A stretch of DNA of 64,000 nucleotides from Micractinium sp. NFX-FRZ (taxonomy: Eukaryota; Chlorophyta; Trebouxiophyceae; Chlorellales; Chlorellaceae). Shown piece by piece: positions 41,001 through 51,900 of the stretch (the stretch's first letter is position 1; each line of letters opens with the position of its first letter). The notes under the pieces were generated by a model. That model saw nothing but the letters and a program-made list of their open reading frames with translations. It did no database searches and was not told where the DNA came from. The DNA is taken from positions 1-64,000 of the forward strand of contig JAPTJF010000196.1 in assembly GCA_029339195.1 (NCBI GenBank), in the 5' to 3' direction. The position numbers and the translations under genes were made by a program.

Positions 41001-43986
41001 GCTGTGCCGGATGGTGCTGCCCTGGCGCCGCTGGTTCAGTCGGAAGAGCAGGCGGTGCAGCTGGCGGCAGGCATGCGCCGCAGCTGCGTAGCACCCGGCG
41101 CCGACCTGTGCGTGCCGCTGTTCCCCACATCGTCGGTGACAGGTGCCAGCCTGCAGCTGCTCCACAGCTTCCTCAACGCACTGCAGCCGACTAGCGACCG
41201 CGACGGGGTGGGGTGTGGCGGAGGCGGAGGCGGCATGCAGGGTTGGCGGCGGGGGGTGGCGGCTGCTAGCGCTGCGTGCGAGGCAGGCAGCCAGGGATTG
41301 CAGCCCCCAGCGCACTTTCAGATTGATCAATCCTACGAGATATGCGGTGTGGGCACAGGCAAGCACTGCTGCCGCCGCTGCTGGGGCCCTCTGCTTGCGC
41401 AGCGTGCGTGCTGATGTATTCTTGTGTTCTGCACTCATGCGGGCCGCGCGCTACCTGCCTTTGAGAGTGCTGTTGCATGGAACTTGTTGTCACCTTTGTC
41501 TCCTGCCCTGCCCTGCTGCTGCAGTGTACAGCGGCACGGTTGTGTCTGGGGCCATCAGCGTGGGCGCCGAGCTGCTGCTGGGCCCGCTGGAGGGAGGCAG
41601 CTTCCAGGCGGTCGCGGTCAGCGGCATCCACCGCTCCAAGGTGGCAGTCCAGGTGGCACAGCAGGGACAGCATGTCACCGTCGCCGTACAGCCGCTGCAG
41701 GCGCCCAGTCCGGGCCTGGCAGCTGCTGGAGAGGGGTGCATAGAGGCTGCAGCTGCGGCTGCGGAGCCGTACATGCCTGTGCGAGCCGACAGCGCCAGCT
41801 GCCTGCACGCATGGATGCAGCAGAGTGCCAGCGAGGAGGCGCAAGGGATGCAGCCTGGCTGGGCAGATGGTGACGTGGCAGCTGCGGCGCAGCCGCCGCG
41901 GGCCGGCGGCACAGCTGCGGTCGCGATACGGCAGGGCGCGGGCAGCATGCACAGCAGCTGCTCTGCCGGCCAGCTGGGCAACTCTGTAGGGGGCCAGCAG
42001 CTGCAGCAGCAGCAGCAGCCTGCCCACAGCGTCGGCTCTGGAGGGGGAGGGCTGCCCCACCACTGGGGCTCCTCCCCGCAGCTTGCATCCGCCACCAGCA
42101 CACCAGCGCCGCGCCCCCGCAAGGCAAGCCCGTGCCTGCCCCTCAGCTACTGTAGCTTGTCTGCTGCGCTGGCTCTGCAGAAGCTGCCCCAATGTCCTGT
42201 GCGCGTGCGTCTCTTGTGCGCACCGCCAGTTTCACCTATGCATCACGTGGGATGTGCCTGCTGCAGGGAGCGGTGCTTTTGGACCCCTCGCTTAAGCCGC
42301 AGGCCTCTGCTGAGTTTGAAGCTGCCCTGGTGCTTCTGGGCGGGCACTGGCCAGCACGCGGCCTCCTGTCAGGTGTGTGGCGAGGGGGCAAGTCGGTTGT
42401 GTTGCGGGGGGCGGGCTGGATGCAGCTCGTTTTTGGCCGCCTGTGTGTGCCATCCCATGTTGTGCCCATGGCTGTGCCTCGGGCAGCAGCTGCTGAGCTT
42501 TCCGTGCTGCTCCGGTGCACTGGCTGCCAGCCTAATGACGATGCCTGCTCTACATGTATGTGCTTCAGGCTGCTACCCGCCAGAGGGTGAAAACGACTTT
42601 CCAGACGCTTCACTCTTAGCAGCCAGCAGCCCGCTGGGCCGCTCCCTGGGTGCTGGTGACAGCGGCGATGGAGGGCTGGCGGGCAGCAGCCTGGGCGCTC
42701 GGTCGCTCAGCGTGGGCAAGGTGCGGCGTGTCAGGAAAATGCCTTCGGGGCATTGTGCTGTTGCTGCTCCCCTTTTATTCCAACACAATTTGTTCCGGCA
42801 GCCGAGCACACCGCAGAGTGCTTGTTGGTGCTCGTCTGTGCTGTCCTGTCCTGTCCTGTCGGGGCTGCACTGCGCTGCGCTGCGCAGCAGCGGCTGTATC
42901 ATATGCGCATTGGCAGCTTTGGGTGCTTGCAAGCAAGAAAGTGCACCCACTTCACACGCCGCGCAGCTGAGCAGTGTAGCAGTGACCCCCTGACCCCACC
43001 CCTTCCTGCTGCAGCGCTCCAGCTCGCGCCGACGAGGCAGCCTGTCCTACATTCCAGTGGTGCACTGCGGCTCCATCCGGCAGGCGGCCCAGGTGGTCGC
43101 CATGCGGGAGCTCCCAGTGGGGCAAGGGTGGGGTGCAGGCGCTGCCAGCGTGGGCAGCGGCGGCACGAGCGACGACCTGTTCAGCGTGGCAGCGGCGGCT
43201 CTGTGGCCGGGAGTGGAGGATGCGCTGTCGCAGCAGGCGGTGCAGCAGGCGGTGCAGGTGGAGGAGGAGGAGGAGGAGGATGCTCTGGCAGGGTTCCTGG
43301 GTTGTGAGCTGTTGTCAGAGCCGTCTGGCGGCAGCTCTGCTGCCCTGCTGGGCGCGGCGTGCTGCGCTGGCGCCCATGCAGCGCAGCACCCAGACCTGCG
43401 GCAGCTGGCAGGCGCGGTGGCTGCTGCAGGCGTGCTGCTGCCGCCGCCGCTGCCCACAAGCTGCAGCACCAGCGCGCCCTCTGGCAGCAGCAGCAGCCAC
43501 GAGGGGGAGGGGCCTGCCCCGCCTGCCGCCGCAGCAGCTTCCGGGCGGCAGGCGGCTGCGCTGGAGCGCTCGCGGTCGCTGCAAGGGTGCGAGGACATTG
43601 GATGCCTGGCTGTCGTGACCTTCCGCTTCATGCACAACCCAGGCAAGCGGGCTGCTTGCGCTGCAGCAGGCGGGGTGTGGTAGGATGTGAGGTGGTGCAG
43701 TGGCGGCAGTGCTTACAAGCCAGCATGCCTGCCCACGGACGCCGTTGCACTACGGCATCAGCATGCTGGCGACTTACTGCCACTGGAGCCCTTTATTCAG
43801 GTCTGTGGCTTGGCTCCAGAAGCTTGCTAATAGCTCAACACTCACAAAGCCCGTGTGCACCCCGGCCCCCTCCTGCCCACTGCTGCAGAGTGGCTGGTGG
43901 AGGGGGCACGCCTCATCATCCGCGACCGCACCACGGGCCGCACATCGGGCGCAGGCTATGTCACTGCAGTGCGCCCACGCCCCTGA
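38004..43986 (+). CDS. GTPBP1/GTPBP2-like translational GTPase
   Basis: Fourteen exons, 1,040 residues: 38004-38101, 38327-38609, 38850-39020, 39268-39474, 39794-39872, 40128-40226, 40380-40460, 40668-40794, 40964-41358, 41525-42123, 42267-42372, 42569-42720, 43015-43642, 43889-43986. G motifs in order: AGGVDSGKST (G1, near 220), RHKHEFESGHTSS (G2), FFDLGGHERFSKT (G3), LTKSDL (G4). The EF-Tu-like beta-barrel part reads YEICGVGTVYSGTVVSG and RKGAVLLDPSL, and the end reads EWLVEGARLIIRDR. This matches the GTPBP1 family, elongation-factor relatives implicated in ribosome rescue and mRNA surveillance; human GTPBP1 is about 670 residues. The extra length is low-complexity: a Gln-rich stretch in exon 10 and an acidic plus Ser/Ala stretch in exon 13. 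Introns 9, 10 and 13 have GC donors. Confidence 0.92.
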
Positions 43987-44732
43987 CCATCCAGCCTCCC
44001 TGATACACGTGCGGCCTTGCTGCCCCACCACACGCGCCTCTCAGCTGTATGCAAGTCTACGCTGCGTGGGCAGGCCTGCTGGCCCGCAAGAACAAGTCAA
44101 CCTATACATTCCACGCACAGTTTTGCACACTTCTGCACCAACCTGCACTGCACGCTGACATTCACTCAAAGCATGACGGCCTATGCCCATGCATCTGCTG
44201 GGCTCCAGCTGACTCTGTGACGCTGACTCCTGCTGTGTGCCCTGCTGCCCGCTTTTCTGGATGCTGTGCCTGTTGTTTCGTTGTTAGCATGTTACTACTG
44301 CCCGGGGCCATGTTTTACTTCCTTTTTGTACCCAAACGCACGCCTCCTTCTTGCATGCATATGTGCAGCTCTCAATCGTGGCCTGTTGCCGCCACCGGCC
44401 TGCCACGCTCTGCTTTTGACGCTGCTTCCGCTCCCGTGTGCCTTTGTTCTATCTTCTGCGGCACCCTGCATCAATCTTGCTTTTGTTTATCATAGTGTAA
44501 CATCACAATAATACAGCTTACAGTAAAAAATCGGATGATGCGGGAGAGCAACCACAGGAAGGTGGATTGCATGTGAGGAAGGTAAAATTGGCAGCGCTGC
44601 CTGGCACCATGGCGGGGCCTGCTGGCCTCCTGCCAGGCCGTCCTGCGCGCCCGACACGGCAGTTGTGCCTTGTCTTTGTTTGACGCCGCCAGGGGCTCTT
44701 GGTGAGCAGCAGCGCTCACACAGGACTGCGGC
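43987..44732 (+). other. Intergenic: GTPase 3' UTR and upstream region of the plastid gene
   Basis: 746 bases without a supported gene, and clearly less GC-rich (T-rich around 44215-44515) than the coding flanks, as expected for a 3' UTR. The poly(A) signal at 44496-44500 ends it. The remaining 230 bases would be the promoter of the next gene. Confidence 0.6.
44496..44500 (+). terminator. TGTAA poly(A) signal of the GTPase gene
   Basis: TGTAA in the context CATAGTGTAACATC, about 510 bases after the stop codon. It is the only such signal between this gene and the next. Confidence 0.65.
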
Positions 44733-47238
44733 ATGCTCGCCGCAACAACAATCTCCGCTACCACACAAGTGAGAGCTGCAGAGGCATGCTCATGTCGCCC
44801 AGTCGCAGTGCCAGTGTCCGCAAATGGGTTGCGCGGCTCCCTTGGGACGGCAGTCCGCCGCCGGCCAAGGCGGACACCCCCAGCCGTCACTGCTGCGCGC
44901 CAGGCAGGCGACACACCAGATCAGAAGCCTGCTCTGGCAGCGGTAGCGGCAGCCGCGGCCTGCCTGGCGTTGCACATGGGCGGTCCCACCGCCTCTGCGC
45001 TGGCGGCAAGGTGCGCCGCCTGCCGCCGCTCCTTTGCCTGCCGCATGCACGCCGTCTGCCTGCCCTGTTCCTCACCCTGCGCTGCTCTCTGACTTTCACA
45101 GTATGAAATACTGAAATGAATTAGAGCCCCTCCCCTGCTTCTGTGCAGCCCCGTCTCTGCCGACAGCACAGTCTCGCTGAAGCGCGCCGTGGTGGAAGAC
45201 ATGCTCCTGCAGCGGGTGACAGACAGGTGAGCGGGTTGTGACAGTCAGGCAGGCAGGGCTGTGCACTAAGCAGATCAGGGGTGGAGCTGATGATAGCAGG
45301 GCGGCGGGGGAGGGGAAGAGCAACCGTCCTTGCAGCACCCTGCAACTGCCTGCTTGCTTGGACACCTCGCGCCGCCGCTCACCCAGAGTCGCCCTGCTTG
45401 CATGTGCCTGCTGCTGCCCCTGCCTTCCCTCTGCACCCAGGTTGCGCAACCTGTCAGACCGCCAGCTGGCAGAGCTGCTGGAACAGCTGCTGAAGGACGA
45501 CTCCCGCTTCCCAGCTGAGCTCATCCAGCAGCAGCAGCAGCAGCAGCCCGCCGCTCCGCCGGCGCCGCCGCCACAACCGGCGCAGCAGGCACAGCTGCCC
45601 CAGCCGCCGCTGCAGCAGCAGCAGCAGCAGCAGCAACAGCAGGCGGCACCGCTGCTGCCGCAGCCACCCCCGCCGCCACAGGGTGTGCCAGGGAAGGCGC
45701 CGGCAGAGGGTAGCGCTGCTGCACGTGGCACAGTCGGCGCCCCCGCCCGGGAAGCGCCCCCTGCTACCAGCAGCAGCGCAGAGGGTAGCGCTGCTGCTGC
45801 GGGTGCAGCAGAGCAGCAGGAAGCACCGGACCTCACTGAGCAGCTGCTGCAGCAGTTTCAGAAGCGGCTGGGGACCCAGAGCGGCGGCAGTGGTGCAGCC
45901 GGCGACAGAGCACGCGATGCTGCTGGCAGCAGCAGCTGGCTGCCGGCGCTGCCAGGGGGCGCGGCCCTGGCCGCCAACTGGCGCTTGGTGGCACTGGCCG
46001 TGGCGGGGCCTGCGCTGCTTATTGCCACGCTTAGCCAGCTGTCCAAGGGGGCAGGCAAGCAGCAGCAGGAGAAGGGGCAGCAGCGGTTGCAGGGCGGCAG
46101 TGGGACGGCAGAGGGGCAGCCCCAGCAGCCGCCGCAACAGCCGGCAGCACAGCCGGCGCCCCAGTCGATGCAGCAGCCCAAGCAGCCGGCACAAACTCAG
46201 GTAGCGGAGCAGCCAAAGCAGTGGTCCATTATGTCGTGGCTGTTTGGGTCAAAGAATAAGCCTCAGACTCAGCAGGCTGTGCAGGCAGAGACGCCAGCTA
46301 CAGCAGTACCAGTGAGCAGCGGCGGGGCCGGCAGCACGTCCACCGACATCCCGCAGCCAGTGCCGCCGCCGCCTCCGGTGCCCCTGCCGCCGCCGCCGCC
46401 GCCCCCGCCGCAAGCGGGGTACGTGGCAGCATCGGCATCCGAGGTGGGGGCCGACGCCGGCGCAGCGGCGCCTGACGGCATCCTGTGGAGGCGGAAGGAG
46501 CGGCCACAGGTTGTCACTGACACTGGCGGCAGCAGCGGCAGTAGCAGTGAAGGGGCCAGCGGCGAAGGGGCCGTGCTGTGGCAGCGCAGGGGTTCAGACA
46601 GCAGCACCGGGCAGGCTGCGTCAGCGCCGGCGCCAGCGCTGCAGCCGCAGGCTGTGGCAGAGGCAGAGGCAGGCAGCTCAGCGGCGCCGGCCGGCAATGG
46701 CGCTGCCGCTGCGGCAGGCACCGCGGGGAGCAGCGCCGGCACTGGCGGTGGCGACAGCAGCGGCGGCGGCCCTGCAGTCGACCTGTGGCGGGTGCCGCTC
46801 GACCAACTGCGCTCTGGCGGCGGCAGCGATGACAGCAGGGGTGATGGCAGCAGGGGCGATGTGAGCGCAGCACAGGGCATGGCGGCCGTAGCAATTGAAG
46901 CAGAGGGGGCGAACGGGGTTGATGAAGCACCCCTGCATCGAGCAGCCGCGCAGCAGCAGCAGCGGCAGGCAGCAACGGACCCCACCAACGATGTGCAGGC
47001 AGCTGTGGAAGGTGGAGCACTTGGGGCTGAGGCAGCAGCAGAGGCAGAGGCAGCGGCAGCCGCTGCAGCAGCAGCAGCAGCAGCAGCGAATGGGGGTCTC
47101 TCTCAGAGACCAGAGACGCCGACACGTCGGCAGTCGAGCGCTCTTGACAATGCAGAGCCTGAGGGGTGGCTTGGGCGGCTGCAGCGCATGGGCCGGCGCT
47201 CGCCGTCGGCTGCTGGTGACAGCAGCGCTGAGGAGTGA
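44733..47238 (+). CDS. Predicted plastid low-complexity protein with LW motifs, unknown
   Basis: Three exons (44733-45010, 45149-45226, 45441-47238) join in phase 2 twice and give 717 residues. The N-terminus (MLAATTISATTQVRA, then many Arg, no acidic residues early) looks like a plastid transit peptide. A hydrophobic stretch ending ASALAA follows, which could be a thylakoid-lumen transfer signal or a membrane helix. Then come a charged helix (LKRAVVEDMLLQRVTDRL, LSDRQLAELLEQLLKDD), poly-Gln, and a likely membrane helix LVALAVAGPALLIATLSQL near mid-protein. The long disordered tail carries three spaced motifs: DGILWRRKE, GAVLWQRRG and VDLWRVPL. No known domain is recognised. An internal Met at 44790 is a less likely start because it is in another frame. 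Confidence 0.75.
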
Positions 47239-47759
47239 ATCGGAGCTCGGTTGCATGCCACTTACGAGAGCTGAATGTGTGCCCCATCTGTACTTCACAT
47301 GTCTTTTATTACCATTTATGTTGAGGAACTCATGCACAACCGTAGGACGAAGGGGGCGGAGGGAGGGCAAGGGGAGCAGAGACAGGGGAGCATTGGCACC
47401 GGCGGCGGCAGTGTGTGGCTGGAGGTACCGGATACTGCACACATGCCGCTAGGTAGGAGGGGCCCTACCGCTCATATAAACGCACAACAATCACACTGAA
47501 GATTTGATTGGCAGCCTCAAATCCAAAGAAAGGCTCCGAATTAGAGGAGTTGGCCGGAGGAAGCCAGCACCCCGCGGCACCATCGTGTGTGGTCCACCTG
47601 CGGCCGCCGCCGCTGACGTGGCACGGTACTGGCGCCAATCTCGGTTAAAAGATTGCCTCCCGTCCCGTCTCGATGCTTACTTGTTGCCCTTGTCAAGTCG
47701 CCGCCAGACCTGTGTCTGTGGTGACAAGCGTGCCTTTCAGAGCACGCCACGGTCTTGAG
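47239..47759 (+). other. Intergenic, no gene seen
   Basis: 521 bases between the plastid-protein stop and the start of the secreted pseudoprotease. It holds the 3' UTR of the former and the promoter of the latter. The start is A/T-richer (CTTTTATTACCATTTATG near 47303). No TGTAA signal was found. Confidence 0.55.
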
Positions 47760-48888
47760 ATGAAGCCGAATATGGCGCTGCTGGGTTTCCTGGCCCTGGC
47801 GCTGGCCTCTACGGCCTCCGCGCGCACACATGGTCTCAAGTGAGTGCATCGATGCAAGGACGCCCCTTCTGTGGCGGTGCGGGGGTTGCTCAAGGCGCGG
47901 CGAGCTCCCTGCACTGCCAGGCCTGTGCCCTGCAGCAGCTGGCCAGCTGCTGCCCATGGGCAGCCCAGTGCTGAGCACTCAACCCCCCACGTGATTGTTG
48001 GTGGCTGGCCGTGAATATTTGGTATGACGGAGGGGCCCCTAAACTCTCCAGGACATGTGGTCCTTTCAATTAGCCAGCTGGCGCCGCCGGCGCTCCCTTC
48101 CGGCCCCCCTCCCCCATGCCCCCCCGACCAGCTTGGATTGAAGGTTGCCACCTCCCAACCCGACCTCGCCCACCCTGCCCTCCTACCACCCTGCAGCTTC
48201 TCCGACCCCCAGGCCATGCGGCGCCACCTGCTGATTGCTGGCGGTGCCGACGCTGTCGCCACTCGGGTGAGCTGCCCCTCCCGCCAGGGCACTTGCAAAG
48301 GCGATTGCCAGCACAGGCAAACATGTGGCAGGCGGGAGCATTTGCCAGGCCTCTGCTTACGTGCCATTGCCTCCTCCTCTAGTGAACAAACTCAAAACTG
48401 TTTCATGCCAACCCAAGCTAAGGCCCTGCGTCGGATGCTTGCTGTCGCCCAGGCCTCCCTCCGCTTGCCTGCCGCCCAGTCCGCCTGCCTGCGGCCCAGG
48501 CCCGGTCTCGCTTACATGCCGCCCAAGGCCCTTCGCGTCCTCCCTTGGCCACCTTGTAAACGCGGGCCCCACGCCCCGTGCCCCCCACTTAACCCAAGGC
48601 CCTGCTTCCCCGCATGCCCCCGGCGTGCGCCGCAGTTCCCGTACTACTGCTCCGTCCGCGCGTTCAACCCTGCGGTGACTGCCCAGTCCGCTGATGTCAT
48701 GGCCTGGCCTGTCACCGTGAGCGCCGCTGACCCGGGCCCACACGTCTGCGGCTGTGCCGTGGTGGAGCCGCCAGCGGGTGTCGTGGGTGAGTGGCATGGC
48801 CCGCTTGCTTGTTTGTTTGGGCTTACAGCCTGTTCTTTCCACAAGAGAAACTTTCGACACGGATCCCTTTCTTGCTCTGCAAATGTAT

Positions 48889-48935
<47 letters not shown>

Positions 48936-51900
48936 CAATGTCATGTTTTGCATGTGTCCTTCTGATGAGGTTTCCTCAACCCACGCCCAAGGGCGCGTTC
49001 TTCTTCTTCATCTTCTTCTCCTGACGGGCTTGACATGTGCGTACAGGCAGGCTCAGCCGCGGCAGCCAGATGCATGCCGAGTGCCTGCTTGCAGTGCAGT
49101 TGCCGGGCCTGAGTTCGGGCGGGGCGGCATTCGTGAGGACAGGAACTCAATATGTTGTTGGCGCTGCCCTCCCCACCATTCCCCTCCACCGCGCCCCCCC
49201 ACCCCACCGCGCCCGCACCCGTCCCCTGTCACCCCTGCAGCCGCTTACGCCTACGTCCTCACCGCCGCCAGCTGCATCTTCCCCAGCAACACAAACCCAG
49301 TGGTGAGTCAAGCGACACTGTGGTGCAAGGGGTGGCCTGGACTTTGCTGCCTCGCTCACGTGCCTGGGGCAGGCGCTGGCAGAGCCCCGCCCCACTGCAG
49401 CCCCAGCCACACCGCCTGGACTGATGCGCGGCAGCGCGGGCGGCCTTATACGCCGGACTGTCGGACGCTTGCACCGGCTTCAAAGCCCCCCGGTCACACC
49501 ACCAGCTCCCACAATGGTGCAACGAATGGCGGAGGGCGATGTGCATTGCTTCTCCCTCTCCCCTCCCTCTGGCCGCAGGTGATTGTGGGGGCTAATGTTC
49601 AGGACTATAAGCTCAACGGGCAAACCAAGATCCCAGTGTGGGCCTCGCTCAACTTGGCCAACCCCATCCCTCAACTCAGGCAAGTCAATCCACCTGTGCA
49701 CTGTGCACCAGCCAGCCTGACTCTGGCTGCCCATAGCCATGACCAGCGGCAATGGTCTGCCGCCGCCCGGTGCCAAGCGATTTAGAGCGCTTCGGTGTTC
49801 AGGAAACGGTGGCGCAAGCGGGTGCCGCTCACGGCCTGCTTCCCTCACAAAACACAGGCATACTTAGTGCGAGAAAGTGCTGGTTGAGGCGGCGGGCTTG
49901 GGGTGGGGTCCCAACAGTGGCCTCCTGCCAGCCCACAGCTTTGCTTAGCAGCCTGATGCACGCGGTCAGGCACCTGTGCCCGGCGCCGCTGCGGCGTCAG
50001 CGCACCCCGCCGGCGCCCCGTGTGGAAATTCGCCGTGTGGAAAATCCCCCAATCCCCTGGCTCCCTCACGTTTGCCCCACCGCTGCCCCATGCCTGCGAG
50101 CCGCCTGCAGGACCACCTATGCCTCCTTCCGCCACCCCTCCTGGGACCAAAACCCAGGCACCGACTTTGACCTCGCACTCCTGGTGCTGGATGTTCAGGT
50201 GGGGCTGGGCGGGCTTACAGGGGACCATCCCCCTGCGTTGGAAGCAAACAAACAATGGGCGCGTTCCTGGGCGCGCTGCCAATGCTGAGGCTGCCGCCAG
50301 CCTGCTTCTGCTGCTGTTAACGCTGCTGCTTCTGCCTAAGCACGCGGGGAGCAAGCGCTGCCCTGTACCCAGCACTCCAACCTGCCGCCCACGCCCCGCC
50401 ACCTGTATATGCGCGTACCTACTGCCGCACTGGCGAGGGCGGGGGCTGGCCGTGCTGCCCCTCACGCTATTGTATGCGGCCACAGCCACGCTGATCCGGT
50501 CTGTCTGGCCGAGTTTGCAGGCCAACCCTGTCGGCGCCGGCTGCCGCCCGTCGTGCGTGCGCATGGCGGCCGCCAGGCCCGCAGACGCGTCGGTGCTGAG
50601 CCTGGTGGGCATGGGGACGAGCAGCCTGGATGAGGATGCGGCCTTGGCTGCCAAAGTGCAGGAGGTGAGGGGGCACCTCAGCAGGGTAGCGCCTGTGGTT
50701 GAGGATCAAGGCGTGCAGTAAGGGGGGTAGGTGGGTGGGTAGGATGGGGGTGGGGCGGTGGGGGGGGCTTGGCCGCACACACATGTTCACGGAAGCTTTC
50801 TCTCTCTTTGCAAGCTGCCCTCACACCTCTGCATGCGCTGGCTCAGTTGCACCGGGCATCACTACAACACCTGTTTGCACCACCCTCCCGGCTTGCCCCC
50901 CAAACCGGCACTCCCCCCGCCCTTCCCCCGGCGTCCTCGGCCGTTCGGCGCAGGCACGCGTGACGACCATCTCCACCCGCACTTGTGACACGGCGCGGGC
51001 GTACCCCACCAGCGGCCTAGTCTCTAAATGGTTCAAGACCAAGTTTGGTGAGGTCTGGCGCCGCCTCTTAAGCAAGCGGGACGCGACAGTGTATGAGCAA
51101 GGCTGAGGAGGGTGTGCTTACGATCCAAGAACATTCATGAGCGTTGCTTATGCCGACCTTGGCGGCTTTCCATTGACCTTGGCGGCTTTCCCGAATGCCA
51201 CCTGCCCTGCTCATGCCACCTCCTCCTGTGTCTGCAGGCGCCACTCCTCCCGCAGTGACTGAGAATGGCATTTGCTTCCAAACCAGGGGCGTGGGCGGCT
51301 GCAGGGTGAGGCCAATGCAGTGCACAAGGGAAGGGTGGGAGGCGTGAGACCGCCTGCAGACCAGCTGGTCTCACTCGGCCCGACTCGGTATGGCAGGTGT
51401 CGCGTGGCGTGGTGGGCCGGGGTCAATGCTGTTGTGCTCAGTGCTGCCAGGTCATGCCAGGTCAGCGACCATGGGGCACTGCCAGACACCCGTGGGGCGG
51501 GGCGCCACGGCCTGCCCTCAGCCACTGCGCCTGACCTGTGTGCCTGCTCCTCACCCCCTCTGGCCCTGGCCCCGCAGTATGACGCCGGCAACCCGCTGAT
51601 TGTGAAGGCAGCTGCTGCCAGCGGCAGTGACGACTTCCTGGCTGGGGTCGCCTTCCCAGTCACCCAGACTTGTGACAGCAACGCCGACCCGCAGGTGTGC
51701 GGGTGCCAGCCTGCGTGTGCATGCGTGTGTAACTGACGGCAGGCTCTGGCGACCCACACCCCTGCATGCCCAGCTGCTGTGCCACCCGCGGCGGAGAGTG
51801 ACTCTTCACGGCCTTTCCACATTCCGTGCTGCCTGTGCACCTCTCCCTGTCCAGCACCTGCAGCCCCACTACTGCTCAACTAGCCACTCCTCCTGCACAC

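Noticed and set aside
41143..42993. 616-residue plus-strand open frame
   Set aside because: It is in part the true GTPase exon 10 frame, read through introns by chance. Homology (RKGAVLLD, CYPPEGE) requires splicing at 41359, 42124 and 42373.
46269..46988. Minus-strand frames opposite the plastid low-complexity gene
   Set aside because: Ser/Ala/Pro/Cys-rich antisense shadow of a repetitive exon. The plus-strand frame carries the transit peptide and consistent phases.
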